This document shows, piece by piece, positions 23,529 to 36,844 of a stretch of 64,000 nt of DNA (the first letter of the stretch is position 1; each line of letters begins with the position of its first letter). The stretch is from Euonymus europaeus (taxonomy: Eukaryota; Streptophyta; Magnoliopsida; Celastrales; Celastraceae). The stretch lies in the NCBI GenBank assembly GCA_963580455.1, contig OY756968.1:24335996-24399995 (forward strand), in the 5' to 3' direction. Both the position numbers and the translations under genes were made by a program. Under the pieces are notes generated by a model. The model saw nothing but the letters and a program-made list of their open reading frames with translations. It searched no databases and was not told the DNA's origin.

Positions 23529-25777
23529 GTTCTCCTTTCACCTAGTTAGCCGCGAAATGTGGTTTCTTTACGTAAACGGTTTTATTAATATCCGTTGACT
23601 CCGAGTTCTGAATTCGGTGATTTTTAGCTTGATTTCACACTACTTTTCGAGCTCTACAATCCTGCCATTTCGGATTTTGATTTCAGAACTCGTGGCTAGT
23701 AGGTCTCGTTTCACCTAGTTAGCCGCGAAATGTGGTTTCTTTACGTAAACGGTTTTATGAATATCCGTTGACTCCGAGTTCTGAATCCGGTGAATTTTAG
23801 ATTGATTTCACACTACTTTTCGAGCTCTACAATCCTGCCATTTCCGATTTTGATTTCAGAACTCGTGGCTAGTAGGTCTCGTTTCACCTAGTTAGCCGCG
23901 AAATGTGATTTCTTTACGTAAACGGTTTTATGAATATCCGTTGACTCCGAGTTCTGAATTCGGTGATTTTTAGCTTGATTTCACACTACTTTTCGAGCTC
24001 TACAATCCTTCCATTTCCGATTTTGATTTCAGAACTCGTGGCTAGTAGGTCTCGTTTCACCTAGTTAGCCGCGAAATGTGGTTTCTTTACGTAAACGGTT
24101 TTATGAATATCCGTTGACTCCGAGTTCTGAATTCGGTGATTTTTAGCTTGATTTCACACAACTTTTCGAGCTCTGCAATCCTGGCATTTCGGATTTTGAT
24201 TTCAGAACTCGTGGCTAGTAGTTCTCCTTTCACCTAGTTAGCCGCGAAATGTGGTTTCTTTACGTAAACGGTTTTATGAATATCCGTTGACTCCGAGTTC
24301 TGAATTCGGTGATTTTTAGCTTGATTTCACACTACTTTTCGAGCTCTACAATCCTGGCTTTTCGGATTTTGATTTCAGAACTCGTGGCTAGTAGGTCTCG
24401 TTTCACCTAGTTAGCCGCGAAATGTGATTTCTTTACGTAAACGGTTTTATGAATATCCGTTGACTCCGAGTTCTGAATTCGGTGATTTTTAGCTTGATTT
24501 CACACTACTTTTCGAGCTCTACAATCCTGGAGTTTCGGATTTTGATTTCAGAACTCGTGGCTAGTAGGTCTCGTTCCACCTAGTTAGCCGCGAAATGTGG
24601 TTTCTTTACGTAAACGGTTTTATGAATATCCGTTGACTCCGAGTTCTGAATCCGGTGAATTTTAGATTGATTTCACACTACTTTTCGAGCTCTACAATCC
24701 TGGCATTTGGGATTTTGATTTTAGAACTTGGGGCTAGTAGGTCTCGTTTCACCTAGTTAGCCGCGAAATGTGGTTTCTTTACGTAAACGGTTTTATGAAT
24801 ATCCGTTGACTCCGAGTTCTGAATTCGGTGATTTTAAGCTTGATTTCACACTACTTTTCGAGCTCTACAATCCTGCCTTTTCTGATTTTTATTTCAGAAC
24901 TCGTGGCGAGTAGGTCTCGTTTCACCTAGTTAGCCGCGAAATGTTGTTTCTTTACGTAAACGGTTTTATGAATATCCGTTGACTCCGAAATCTGAATTCG
25001 GTGATTTTTAGCTTGATTTCACACTACTTTTCGAGCTCTACAATCCTGGAGTTTCCGATTTTTATTTCAGAACTCCTGGCTAGTAGGTCTCGTTTCACCT
25101 AGTTAGCCGCGAAATTTGGTTTCTTTACGTAAACGGTTTTATGAATATCCGTTGACTCCGAGTTCTGAATTCGATGATTTTTAGCTTGATTTCACACTAC
25201 TTTTCGAGTTCTCCAATCCTGGCATTTCGGATTTTGATTTTAGAACTCGTGGCTAGTAGGTCTCGTTTCACCTAGTTAGCCGCGAAATGTGATTTCTTTA
25301 CGTAAACGGTTTTATGAATATCCGTTGACTCCGAGTTCTGAATTCGGTGATTTTTAGCTTGATTTCACACTAATTTTCGAGCTCTACAATCCTGCCATTT
25401 CCGATTTTGATTTCAGAACTCGTGTCTAGTAGGTCTCGTTTCACCTAGTTAGCCGCGAAATGTGGTTTCTTTACGTAAACGGTTTTATGAATATCCGTTG
25501 ACTCCGAGTTCTGAATTCGGTGATTTTTTGTTTGATTTCACACTACTTTTTGAGCTCTACAATCCAGGCGTTTCGGACTTTGATTTCAGAACTCGTGGCT
25601 AGTAGGTCGCGTTTCACCTTGTTAGCCGCGAAATGTGGTTTCTTTACGTAAACGGTTTTATGAATATCCGTTGACTCCGAGTTCTGAATTCGGTGATTTT
25701 TAGCTTGATTTCTCACTACTTTTCGAGCTCTACAATCCTGGCATTTCGGATTTTGATTTCAGAACTCGTGGCTAGTA

Positions 25778-25949
25778 GTTCTCCTTTCACCTAGTTAGCC
25801 GCGAAATGTGGTTTCTTTACGTAAACGGTTTTATGAATATCCGTTGACTCCGAGTTCTGAATTCTGTGATTTTTGCTTGATTTCACACTACTTTTCGAGC
25901 TCTACAATCCTGGCTTTTCGGATTTAGATTTCAGAACTCGTGGCTAGTA
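25778..25949 (+). repeat. 172-bp monomer, one-base deletion
   Basis: This gttctcc-headed unit reads ctgtgatttttgcttg, one base shorter than the gatttttagcttg or gattttttgcttg forms. It is the first length change in the window; the 149 monomers to its left are all exactly 173 bp. Confidence 0.85.
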
Positions 25950-26987
25950 GGTCTCGTTTCACCTAGTTAGCCGCGAAATGTGATTTCTTTACGTAAACGG
26001 TTTTATGAATATCCGTTGACTCCGACTTCTGAATTCGGTGATTTTTAGCTTGATTTCACAATAGTTTTCGAGCTCTACAATCCTGCCATTTCCGATTTTG
26101 ATTTCAGAACTCGTGGCTAGTAGGTCTCGTTTCACCTAGTTAGCCGCGAAATGTGGTTTCTTTACGTAAACGGTTTTATGAATATCCGTTGACTCCGAGT
26201 TCTGAATTCGGTGATTTTTAGCTTGATTTCACACTACTTTTCGAGCTCTACAATCCTGGAGTTTCGGATTTTGATTTCAGAACTCGTGGCTAGTAGGTCT
26301 CGTTCCACCTAGTTAGCCGCGAAATGTGGTTTCTTTACATAAACGGTTTTATGAATATCCGTTGACTCCGAGTTCTGAATCCGGTGAATTTTAGATTGAT
26401 TTCACACTACTTTTTGATCTCTACAATCCTGGCATTTGGGATTTTGATTTTAGAACTTGGGGCTAGTAGGTCTCGTTTCACCTAGTTAGCCGCGAAATGT
26501 GGTTTTTTTACGTAAACGGTTTTATGAATATCCGTTGACTCCGAGTTCTGAATTCGGTGATTTTAAGCTTGATTTCACACTACTTTTCGAGCTCTACAAT
26601 CCTGCCTTTTCTGATTTTTATTTCAGAACTCGTGGCGAGTAGGTCTCATTTCACCAAGTTAGCCGCGAAATGTTGTTTCTTTACGTAAACGGTTTTATGA
26701 ATATCCGTTGACTCCGAAATCTGAATTCGGTGATTTTTAGCTTGATTTCACACTACTTTTCGAGCTCTAGAATCGTGGAATTTCCGATTTTTATTTCAGA
26801 ACTCCTGGCTAGTAGGTCTCGTTTCAACTAGTTAGCCGCGAAATTTGGTTTCTTTACGTAAACAGTTTTATGAATATCCGTTGACTCCGAGTTCTGAATT
26901 CGATGATTTTTAGCTTGATTTCACACTACTTTTCGAGTTCTCCAATCCTGGCTTTTCGGATTTTGATTTCAGAACTCGTGGCTAGTA

Positions 26988-27159
26988 GGTCTCGTTTCAC
27001 CTAGTTAGCCGCGAAATGTGTTTCTTTACGTAAACGGTTTTATGAATATCCGTTGACTCCGAGTTCTGAATTCGGTGATTTTTAGCTTGATTTCACACTA
27101 CTTTTCGAGTTCTCCAATCCTGGCATTTCGGATTTTGATTTCAGAACTCGTGGCTAGTA
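26988..27159 (+). repeat. 172-bp monomer, gtgtttc type
   Basis: The run after aaatgt is one base short (gtgtttcttt instead of gtggtttcttt), and the tail has gttctccaatcctggcatttcgg-type markers of A. Units of the same length with the deletion at the same place occupy one slot of the next HOR (28717, 31484, 33732, 37191). This copy lacks their ataaat variant, so it may resemble the ancestor of that slot. Confidence 0.8.
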
Positions 27160-28370
27160 GGTCTCGTTTCACCTAGTTAGCCGCGAAATGTGGTTTCTTT
27201 ACGTAAACGGTTTTATGAATATCCGATGACTCCGAGTTCTGAATCCGGTGAATTTTAGATTGATTTCACACTACTTTTTGAGCTCTACAATCCTGGCATT
27301 TGGGATTTTGATTTTAGAACTTGGGGCTAGTAGGTCTCGTTTCACCTAGTTAGCCGCGAAATGTGGTTTTTTTACGTAAACGGTTTTATGAATATCCGTT
27401 GACTCCGAGTTCTGAATTCGGTGATTTTAAGCTTGATTTCACACTACTTTTCGAGCTCTACAATCCTGCATTTTCTGATTTTTATTTCAGAACTCGTGGC
27501 GAGTAGGTCTCGTTTCACCTAGTTAGCCCCGAAATGTTGTTTCTTTACGTAAACGGTTTTATGAATATCCGTTGACTCCGAAATCTGAATTCGGTGATTT
27601 TTAGCTTGATTTCACACTACTTTTCGAGCTCTACAATCGTTAAATTTCCGATTTTTATTTCAGAACTCGTGGCTAGTAGGTCTCGTTTCACCTAGTTAGC
27701 CGCGAAATTTGGTTTCTTTACGTAAACGGTTTTATGAATATCCGTTGACTCCGAGTTCTGAATTCGATGATTTTTAGCTTGATTTAACACTACTTTTCGA
27801 GTTCTCCAATCCTGGCTTTTCAGATTTTGATTTCAGAACTCGTGGCTAGTAGTTCTCGTTTCACCTTGTTAGCCGCGAAATGTGGTTTCTTTACGTAAAC
27901 GGTTTTATGAATATCCGTTGACTCCGAGTTCTGAATTCGGTGATTTTTAGCTTGATTTCACACTACTTTTCGAGCTCTACAATCCTGGAATTTCGGATTT
28001 TGATTTCAGAACTCAAGGCTAGTAGTTCTCCTTTCACCTAGTTAGCCGCCAAATGTGGTTTCTTTACGTAAACGGTTTTATGAATATCCGTTGACTCCGA
28101 GTTCTGAATTCGGTGATTTTTAGCTTGATTTCACACTACTTTTCGAGCTCTACAATCCTGGCATTTCGGATTTTGATTTCAGAACTCCTGGCTAGTAGGT
28201 CTCGTTTCACCTAGTTAGCCGCGAAATGTGATTTCTTTACGTAAACGGTTTTATGAATATCCGTTGACTCCGAGTTCTGAATTCGGTGATTTTTAGCTTG
28301 ATTTCACACTACTTTTCGAGCTCTACAATCCTGGAGTTTCGGATTTTGATTTCAGAACTCGTGGCTAGTA

Positions 28371-31137
28371 GGTCTCGTTTCACCTAGTTAGCCGCGAAAT
28401 GTTGTTTCTTTACGTAAACGGTTTTATGAATATCCGTTGACTCCGAATTCTGAATTCGGTGATTTTTAGCTTGATTTCACACTACTTTTCGAGCTCTAAA
28501 ATCCTGGATTTTCGGATTTTGATTTCAGAACTCGTGGCAAGTAGGTCTCGTTTCACCTAGTTAGCCGCGAAATGTGGTTTCTTTACGTAAACGGTTTTAT
28601 GAATATCCGTTGACTCCGAGTTCTGAATTCGATGATTTTTAGCTTGATTTCACACTACTTTTCGAGCTCTCCAATCCTGGCTTTTCGGATTTTGATTTCA
28701 GAACTCGTGGCTAGTAGGTCTCGTTTCACCTAGTTAGCCGCGAAATGTTTTTCTTTACGTAAACGGTTTTATAAATATCCGTTGACTCCGAGTTCTGAAT
28801 TCGGTGATTTTTAGCTTGATTTCACACTACTTTTCGAGTTCTCCAATCCTGGCATTTCGGATTTTGATTTCAGAACTCGTGGCTAGTAGGTCTCGTTTCA
28901 CCTAGTTAGCCGCGAAATGTGATTTCTTTACGTAAACGGTTTTATGAATATCCGTTGACTCCGAGTTCTGAATTCGGTGATTTTTAGCTTGATTTCACAT
29001 TACTTTTCGAGCTCTACAATCCTGGCTTTTCGGATTTTGATTTCAGAAGTCGTGGCTAGTAGGTCTCGTTTCACCTAGTTAGCCGCGAAATGTGATTTCT
29101 TTACGTAAACGGTTTTATGAATATCCGTTGACTCCGAGTTCTGAATTCGGTGATTTTTAGCTTGATTTCACACTACTTTTCGAGCTCTACAATCCTGGAG
29201 TTTCGGATTTTGATTTCAGAACTCGTGGCTAGTAGGTCTCGTTTCACCTAGTTAGCCGCGAAATGTGATTTCTTTACGTAAACGGTTTTATGAATATCCG
29301 TTGACTCCGAGTTCTGAATTCGGTGATTTTTAGCTTGATTTCACACTACTTTTCGAGCTCTACAATCCTGGAGTTTCGGATTTTGATTTCAGAACTCGTG
29401 GCTAGTAGGTCTCGTTTCACCTAGTTAGCCGCGAAATGTGATTTCTTTACGTAAACGGTTTTATGAATATCCGTTGACTCCGAATTCTGAATTCGGTGAT
29501 TTTTAGCTTGATTTCAAACTACTTTTCGAGCTCTAAAATCCTGGAGTTTCGGATTTTGATTTCAGAACTCGTGGCAAGTAGGTCTCGTTTCACCTAGTTA
29601 GCCGCGAAATGTGGTTTCTTTACGTAAACGGTTTTATGAATATCCGTTGACTCCGAGTTCTGAATCCGGTGAATTTTAGATTGATTTCACACTACTTTTC
29701 GAGCTCTACAATCCTGGCTTTTGGGATTTTGATTTTAGAACTTGGGGCTAGTAGGTCTCGTTTCACCTAGTTAGCCACGAAATGTGGTTTCTTTACGTAA
29801 ACGGTTTTATGAATATCCGTTGACTCCGAGTTCTGAATTCGGTGATTTTAAGCTTGATTTCACACTACTTTTCGAGCTCTACAATCCTGCCTTTTCTGAT
29901 TTTTATTTCAGAACTCGTGGCGAGTAGGTCTCGTTTCACCTAGTTAGCCGCGAAATGTTGTTTCTTTACGTAAACGGTTTTATGAATATCCGTTGACTCC
30001 GAATTCTGAATTCGGTGATTTTTAGCTTGATTTCACACTAGTTTTCGAGCTCTACAATCCTGGAGTTTCCGATTTTTATTTCAGAACTCCTGGCTAGTAG
30101 GTCTCGTTTCACCTAGTTAGCCGCGAAATTTGGTTTCTTTACGTAAACGGTTTTATGAATATCCGTTGACTCCGAGTTCTGAATTCGATGATTTTTAGCT
30201 TGATTTCACATTACTTTTCGAGCTCTACAATCCCGACATTTCGGATTTTGATTTCAGAACTCGTGGCTAGTAGTTCTCCTTTCACCTAGTTAGCCGCGAA
30301 ATGTGGTTTCTTTACGTAAATGGTTTTATGAATATCCGTTGACTCCGAGTTCTGAATTCGGTGATTTTTAGCTTGATTTCACACTATTTTTCGAGCTCTA
30401 CAATCCTGGCTTTTCGGATTTTGATTTCAGAACTCGTGGCTAGTAGGTCTCGTTTCACCTAGTTAGCCGCGAAATGTGGTTTCTTTACGTAAACGGTTTT
30501 ATAAATATCCGTTGACTCCGAGTTCTGAATTCGGTGATTTTTAGCTTGATTTCACACTACTTTTCGAGTTCTCCAATCCTGGCATTTCGGATTTTGATTT
30601 CAGAACTCGTGGCTAGTAGGTCTCGTTTCACCTAGTTAGCCGCGAAATGTGATTTCTTTACGTAAACGGTTTTATGAATATCCGTTGACTCCGAGTTCTG
30701 AATTCGGTGATTTTTAGCTTGATTTCACACTACTTTTCGAGCTCTAAAATCCTGGAGTTTCGGATTTTGATTTCAGAACTCGTGGCTAGTAGTTCTCCTT
30801 TCACCTAGTTAGCCGCCAAATGTGGTTTCTTTACGTAAACGGTTTTATGAATATCCGTTGACTCCGAGTTCTGAATTCGGTGATTTTTAGCTTGATTTCA
30901 CACTACTTTTCGAGCTCTACAATCCTGGCTTTTCGGATTTTGATTTCAGAAGTCGTGGCTAGTAGGTCTCGTTTCACCTAGTTAGCCGCGAAATGTGATT
31001 TCTTTACGTAAACGGTTTTATGAATATCCGTTGACTCCGAGTTCTGAATTCGGTGATTTTTAGCTTGATTTCACACTACTTTTCGAGCTCTACAATCCTG
31101 GAGTTTCGGATTTTGATTTCAGAACTCGTGGCTAGTA
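28371..31137 (+). repeat. 28-39 kb HOR copy 1, 16 monomers
   Basis: Starts at a unit with gaattctgaattc, ctctaaaatcc and the end gtggcaagta. Then: ttcgatg with gctctccaat (28544); the 172-bp unit with ataaat (28717); gtgatttc with agaagtcg (28889); two ggagtttcgg units; tcaaactac with ggcaagta (29408); I with ggcttttggg (29581); J with gccacg and gattttaagctt (29754); a dyad unit with ctagttttc (29927); A with cacattac and cccgacattt (30100); aaatggtttt (30273); ataaat at full length (30446); ctctaaaatcc (30619); gccgccaaat with agaagtcg (30792); and ggagtttcgg (30965). The length is 16 x 173 - 1. Confidence 0.88.
28443..28459. other. Perfect 17-bp dyad (EcoRI pair variant)
   Basis: In this monomer unit positions 73-89 read CCGAATTCTGAATTCGG, an 8-bp inverted repeat around a central T and carrying two EcoRI sites. 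In the consensus the same place has G instead of A at position 77, giving one mismatch in the dyad. The perfect form marks specific slots of the 28-39 kb HOR and recurs, for example, in the units starting at 29408, 29927, 31138, 32175, 33386 and 36845. Dyad symmetries have been proposed as a feature of centromeric satellites; relevance here is inference. Confidence 0.6.
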
Positions 31138-33385
31138 GGTCTCGTTTCACCTAGTTAGCCGCGAAATGTTGTTTCTTTACGTAAACGGTTTTATGAATAT
31201 CCGTTGACTCCGAATTCTGAATTCGGTGATTTTTAGCTTGATTTCACACTACTTTTCGAGCTCTAAAATCCTGGATTTTCGGATTTTGATTTCAGAACTC
31301 GTGGCAAGTAGGTCTCGTTTCACCTAGTTAGCCGCGAAATGTGGTTTCTTTACGTAAACGGTTTTATGAATATCCGTTGACTCCGAGTTCTGAATTCGAT
31401 GATTTTTAGCTTGATTTCACACTACTTTTCGAGCTCTCCAATCCTGGCTTTTCGGATTTTGATTTCAGAACTCGTGGCTAGTAGGTCTCGTTTCACCTAG
31501 TTAGCCGCGAAATGTTTTTCTTTACGTAAACGGTTTTATAAATATCCGTTGACTCCGAGTTCTGAATTCGGTGATTTTTAGCTTGATTTCACACTACTTT
31601 TCGAGTTCTCCAATCCTGGCATTTCGGATTTTGATTTCAGAACTCGTGGCTAGTAGGTCTCGTTTCACCTAGTTAGCCGCGAAATGTGATTTCTTTACGT
31701 AAACGGTTTTATGAATATCCGTTGACTCCGAGTTCTGAATTCGGTGATTTTTAGGTTGATTTCACACTACTTTTCGAGCTCTACAATCCTGGCTTTTCGG
31801 ATTTTGATTTCAGAAGTCGTGGCTAGTAGGTCTCGTTTCACCTAGTTAGCCGCGAAATGTGATTTCTTTACGTAAACGGTTTTATGAATATCCGTTGACT
31901 CCGAGTTCTGAATTCGGTGATTTTTAGCTTGATTTCACACTACTTTTCGAGCTCTACAATCCTGGAGTTTCGGATTTTGATTTCAGAACTCGTGGCTAGT
32001 AGGTCTCGTTTCACCTAGTTAGCCGCGAAATGTGATTTCTTTACGTAAACGGTTTTATGAATATCCGTTGACTCCGAGTTCTGAATTCGGTGATTTTTAG
32101 CTTGATTTCACACTACTTTTCGAGCTCTACAATCCTGGAGTTTCGGATTTTGATTTCAGAACTCGTGGCTAGTAGGTCTCGTTTCACCTAGTTAGCCGCG
32201 AAATGTGATTTCTTTACGTAAACGGTTTTATGAATATCCGTTGACTCCGAATTCTGAATTCGGTGATTTTTAGCTTGATTTCAAACTACTTTTCGAGCTC
32301 TAAAATCCTGGAGTTTCGGATTTTGATTTCAGAACTCGTGGCAAGTAGGTCTCGTTTCACCTAGTTAGCCGCGAAATGTGGTTTCTTTACGTAAACGGTT
32401 TTATGAATATCCGTTGACTCCGAGTTCTGAATCCGGTGAATTTTAGATTGATTTCACACTACTTTTCGAGCTCTACAATCCTGGCTTTTGGGATTTTGAT
32501 TTTAGAACTTGGGGCTAGTAGGTCTCGTTTCACCTAGTTAGCCACGAAATGTGGTTTCTTTACGTAAACGGTTTTATGAATATCCGTTGACTCCGAGTTC
32601 TGAATTCGGTGATTTTAAGCTTGATTTCACACTACTTTTCGAGCTCTACAATCCTGCCTTTTCTGATTTTTATTTCAGAACTCGTGGCGAGTAGGTCTCG
32701 TTTCACCTAGTTAGCCGCGAAATGTTGTTTCTTTACGTAAACGGTTTTATGAATATCCGTTGACTCCGAATTCTGAATTCGGTGATTTTTAGCTTGATTT
32801 CACACTAGTTTTCGAGCTCTACAATCCTGGAGTTTCCGATTTTTATTTCAGAACTCCTGGCTAGTAGGTCTCGTTTCACCTAGTTAGCCGCGAAATTTGG
32901 TTTCTTTACGTAAACGGTTTTATGAATATCCGTTGACTCCGAGTTCTGAATTCGATGATTTTTAGCTTGATTTCACATTACTTTTCGAGCTCTACAATCC
33001 CGACATTTCGGATTTTGATTTCAGAACTCGTGGCTAGTAGTTCTCCTTTCACCTAGTTAGCCGCGAAATGTGGTTTCTTTACGTAAATGGTTTTATGAAT
33101 ATCCGTTGACTCCGAGTTCTGAATTCGGTGATTTTTAGCTTGATTTCACACTACTTTTCGAGCTCTACAATCCTGGCTTTTCGGATTTTGATTTCAGAAC
33201 TCGTGGCTAGTAGGTCTCGTTTCACCTAGTTAGCCGCGAAATGTGATTTCTTTACGTAAACGGTTTTATGAATATCCGTTGACTCCGAGTTCTGAATTCG
33301 GTGATTTTTAGCTTGATTTCACACTACTTTTCGAGCTCTACAATCCTGGAGTTTCGGATTTTGATTTCAGAACTCGTGGCTAGTA
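31138..33385 (+). repeat. 28-39 kb HOR copy 2, 13 monomers
   Basis: Repeats the first twelve slots of the preceding copy in order, including the 172-bp unit (31484), the I-J pair (32348, 32521), cccgacattt (32867) and aaatggtttt (33040). It then jumps straight to the ggagtttcgg unit (33213), lacking the three slots seen at 30446-30964. The register and markers either side are intact, which fits a clean three-monomer loss, or gain in copy 1. Confidence 0.88.
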
Positions 33386-36300
33386 GGTCTCGTTTCACCT
33401 AGTTAGCCGCGAAATGTTGTTTCTTTACGTAAACGGTTTTATGAATATCCGTTGACTCCGAATTCTGAATTCGGTGATTTTTAGCTTGATTTCACACTAC
33501 TTTTCGAGCTCTAAAATCCTGGATTTTCGGATTTTGATTTCAGAACTCGTGGCAAGTAGGTCTCGTTTCACCTAGTTAGCCGCGAAATGTGGTTTCTTTA
33601 CGTAAACGGTTTTATGAATATCCGTTGACTCCGAGTTCTGAATTCGATGATTTTTAGCTTGATTTCACACTACTTTTCGAGCTCTCGAATCCTGGATTTT
33701 CGGATTTTGATTTCAGAACTCGTGGCTAGTAGGTCTCGTTTCACCTAGTTAGCCGCGAAATGTGTTTCTTTACGTAAACGGTTTTATAAATATCCGTTGA
33801 CTCCGAGTTCTGAATTCGGTGATTTTTAGCTTGATTTCACACTACTTTTCGAGTTCTCCAATCCTGGCATTTCGGATTTTGATTTCAGAACTCGTGGCTA
33901 GTAGGTCTCGTTTCACCTAGTTAGCCGCGAAATGTGGTTTCTTTACGTAAACGGTTTTATGAATATCCGTTGACTCCGAGTTCTGAATTCGGTGATTTTT
34001 AGCTTGATTTCACACTACTTTTCGAGCTCTACAATCCTAGAATTTCGGATTTTGATTTCAGAACTCGTGGCTAGTAGTTCTCCTTTCACCTAGTTAGCCG
34101 CGAAATGTGGTTTCTTTACGTAAACGGTTTTATGAATATCCGTTGACTCCGAGTTCTGAATTCGGTGATTTTTAGCTTGATTTCACACTAGTTTTCGAGC
34201 TCTACAATCCTGGCTTTTCGGATTTTGATTTCAGAAGTCGTGGCTAGTAGGTCTCGTTTCACCTAGTTAGCCGCGAAATGTGATTTCTTTACGTAAACGG
34301 TTTTATGAATATCCGTTGACTCCGAGTTCTGAATTCGGTAATTTTTAGCTTGATTTCACACTACTTTTCGAGCTCTACAATCCTGGAGTTTCGGATTTTG
34401 ATTTCAGAACTCGTGGCTAGTAGGTCTCGTTTCACCTAGTTAGCCGCGAAATGTGATTTCTTTACGTGAACGGTTTTATGAATATCCGTTGACTCCGAAT
34501 TCTGAATTCGGTGATTTTTAGCTTGATTTCAAACTACTTTTCGAGCTCTAAAATCCTGGAGTTTCGGATTTTGATTTCAGAACTCGTGGCAAGTAGGTCT
34601 CGTTTCACCTAGTTAGCCGCGAAATGTGGTTTCTTTACGTAAACGGTTTTATGAATATCCGTTGACTCCGAGTTCTGAATCCGGTGAATTTTAGATTGAT
34701 TTCACACTACTTTTCGAGCTCTACAATCCTGGCTTTTGGGATTTTGATTTTAGAACTTGGGGCTAGTAGGTCTCGTTTCACCTAGTTAGCCACGAAATGT
34801 GGTTTCTTTACGTAAACGGTTTTATGAATATCCATTGACTCCGAGTTCTGAATTCGGTGATTTTAAGCTTGATTTCACACTACTTTTCGAGCTCTACAAT
34901 CCTGCCGTTTCTGATTTTTATTTCAGAACTCGTGGCGAGTAGGTCTCGTTTCACCTAGTTAGCCGCGAAATGTTGTTTATTTACGTAAACGGTTTTATGA
35001 ATATCCGTTGACTCCGAATTCTGAATTCGGTGATTTTTAGCTTGATTTCACACTAGTTTTCGAGCTCTACAATCCTGGAGTTTCCGATTTTTATTTCAGA
35101 ACTCCTGGCTAGTAGGTCTCGTTTCACCTAGTTAGCCGCGAAATTTGGTTTCTTTACGTAAACGGTTTTATGAATATCCGTTGACTCCGAGTTCTGAATT
35201 CGATGATTTTTAGCTTGATTTCACATTACTTTTCGAGCTCTACAATCCCGACATTTCGGATTTTGATTTCAGAACTCGTGGCTAGTAGTTCTCCTTTCAC
35301 CTAGTTAGCCGCGAAATGTGGTTTCTTTACGTAAATGGTTTTATGAATATCCGTTGACTCCGAGTTCTGAATTCGGTGATTTTTAGCTTGATTTCACACT
35401 ATTTTTCGAGCTCTACAATCCTGGCTTTTCGGATTTTGATTTCAGAACTCGTGGCTAGTAGGTCTCGTTTCACCTAGTTAGCCGCGAAATGTGGTTTCTT
35501 TACGTAAACGGTTTTATGAATATCCGTTGACTCCGAGTTCTGAATTCGGTGATTTTTAGATTGATTTCACACTAGTTTTCGAGCTCTACAATCCTGGAGT
35601 TTCGGATTTTGATTTCAGAACTCGTGGCTAGTAGGTCTCGTTCCACCTAGTTAGCCGCGAAATGTGGTTTCTTTACGTAAACGGTTTTATGAATATCCGT
35701 TGACTCCGAGTTCTGAATCCGGTGAATTTTAGATTGATTTCACACTACTTTTCGAGCTCTACAATCCGGGCATTTGGGATTTTGATTTTAGAACTTGGGG
35801 CTAGTAGGTCTCGTTTCACCTAGTTAGCCGCGAAATGTGGTTTCTTTACGTAAACGGTTTTATGAATATCAGTTGACTCCGAGTTCTGAATTCGGTGATT
35901 TTTAGCTTGATTTCACACTACTTTTCGAGCTCTACAATCCTGCCTTTTCTGATTTTTATTTCAGAACTCGTGGCGAGTAGGTCTCATTTGACCTAGTTAG
36001 CCACGAAATGTGATTTCTTTACGTAAACGGTTTTATGAATATCCGTTGACTCCGAGTTCTGAATTCGGTGATTTTCAGCTTGATTTCACACTAGTTTTCG
36101 AGCTCTACAATCCTGGAGTTTCCGATTTTGATTTCAGAACTCCTGGCTAGAAGGTCTCGTTTCAGCTAGTTAGCCGCGAAATTTGGTTTCTTTACGTAAA
36201 CGGTTTTATGAATATCCGTTGACTCCGAGTTCTGAATTCGATGATTTTTAGCTTGATTTCACACTACTTTTCGAGTTCTCCAATCCTGGCATTTCGGATT

Positions 36301-36844
36301 TTGATTTCAGAACTCGTGGCTAGTAGGTCTCGTTTCACCTAGTTAGCCGCGAAATGTGGTTTCTTTACGTAAACGGTTTTATGAATATCCGTTGACTCCG
36401 AGTTCTGAATTCGGTGATTTTTAGCTTGATTTCACACTACTTTTCGAGCTCTAAAATCCTGGAGTTTCGGATTTTGATTTCAGAACTTGTGGCTAGTAGT
36501 TCTCCTTTCACCTAGTTAGCCGCCAAATGTGGTTTCTTTACGTAAACGGTTTTATGAATATCCGTTGACTCCGAGTTCTGAATTCGGTGATTTTTAGCTT
36601 GATTTCACACTACTTTTCGAGCTCTACAATCCTGGCTTTTCGGATTTTGATTTCAGAAGTCGTGGCTAGTAGGTCTCGTTTCACCTAGTTAGCCGCGAAA
36701 TGTGATTTCTTTACGTAAACGGTTTTATGAATATCCGTTGACTCCGAGTTCTGAATTCGGTGATTTTTAGCTTGATTTCACACTACTTTTCGAGCTCTAC
36801 AATCCTGGAGTTTCGGATTTTGATTTCAGAACTCGTGGCTAGTA
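33386..36844 (+). repeat. 28-39 kb HOR copy 3, 20 monomers with foreign insert
   Basis: Begins as the other copies (gaattctg, ggcaagta), with gctctcgaat in the second slot, a gtgtttc 172-bp unit (33732) and a cctagaatttcgg unit (33904). I (34596), J (34769), dyad (34942), cccgacattt (35115) and aaatggtttt (35288) follow. Units 35461-36325 then differ: gattttagattg, I, J with atcagttg, S (35980: tgacc, gtgatttc, gattttcagctt) and A with ttcagcta. The S-A pair is the opening of the long HOR at 40839 onward, so a piece of that HOR lies inside this one. Confidence 0.85.

Larger units (their letters stand above)
23529..28370 (+). repeat. 28-monomer mosaic with three I-J-K-A tetrads
   Basis: No single HOR period is clear. 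Three four-monomer runs I-J-K-A stand out at 24567-25258, 26296-26987 and 27160-27850. The second and third are separated only by the 172-bp unit at 26988, so the two tetrads sit five monomers apart. J units here carry gattttaagctt instead of gatttttagctt, a variant that continues in the 28-39 kb HOR. Many private changes occur (atcgtggaatttccg, atcgttaaatttccg, gccccgaaatg, ctcaaggctag). The segment therefore looks older or less homogenised than its neighbours. Confidence 0.75.
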
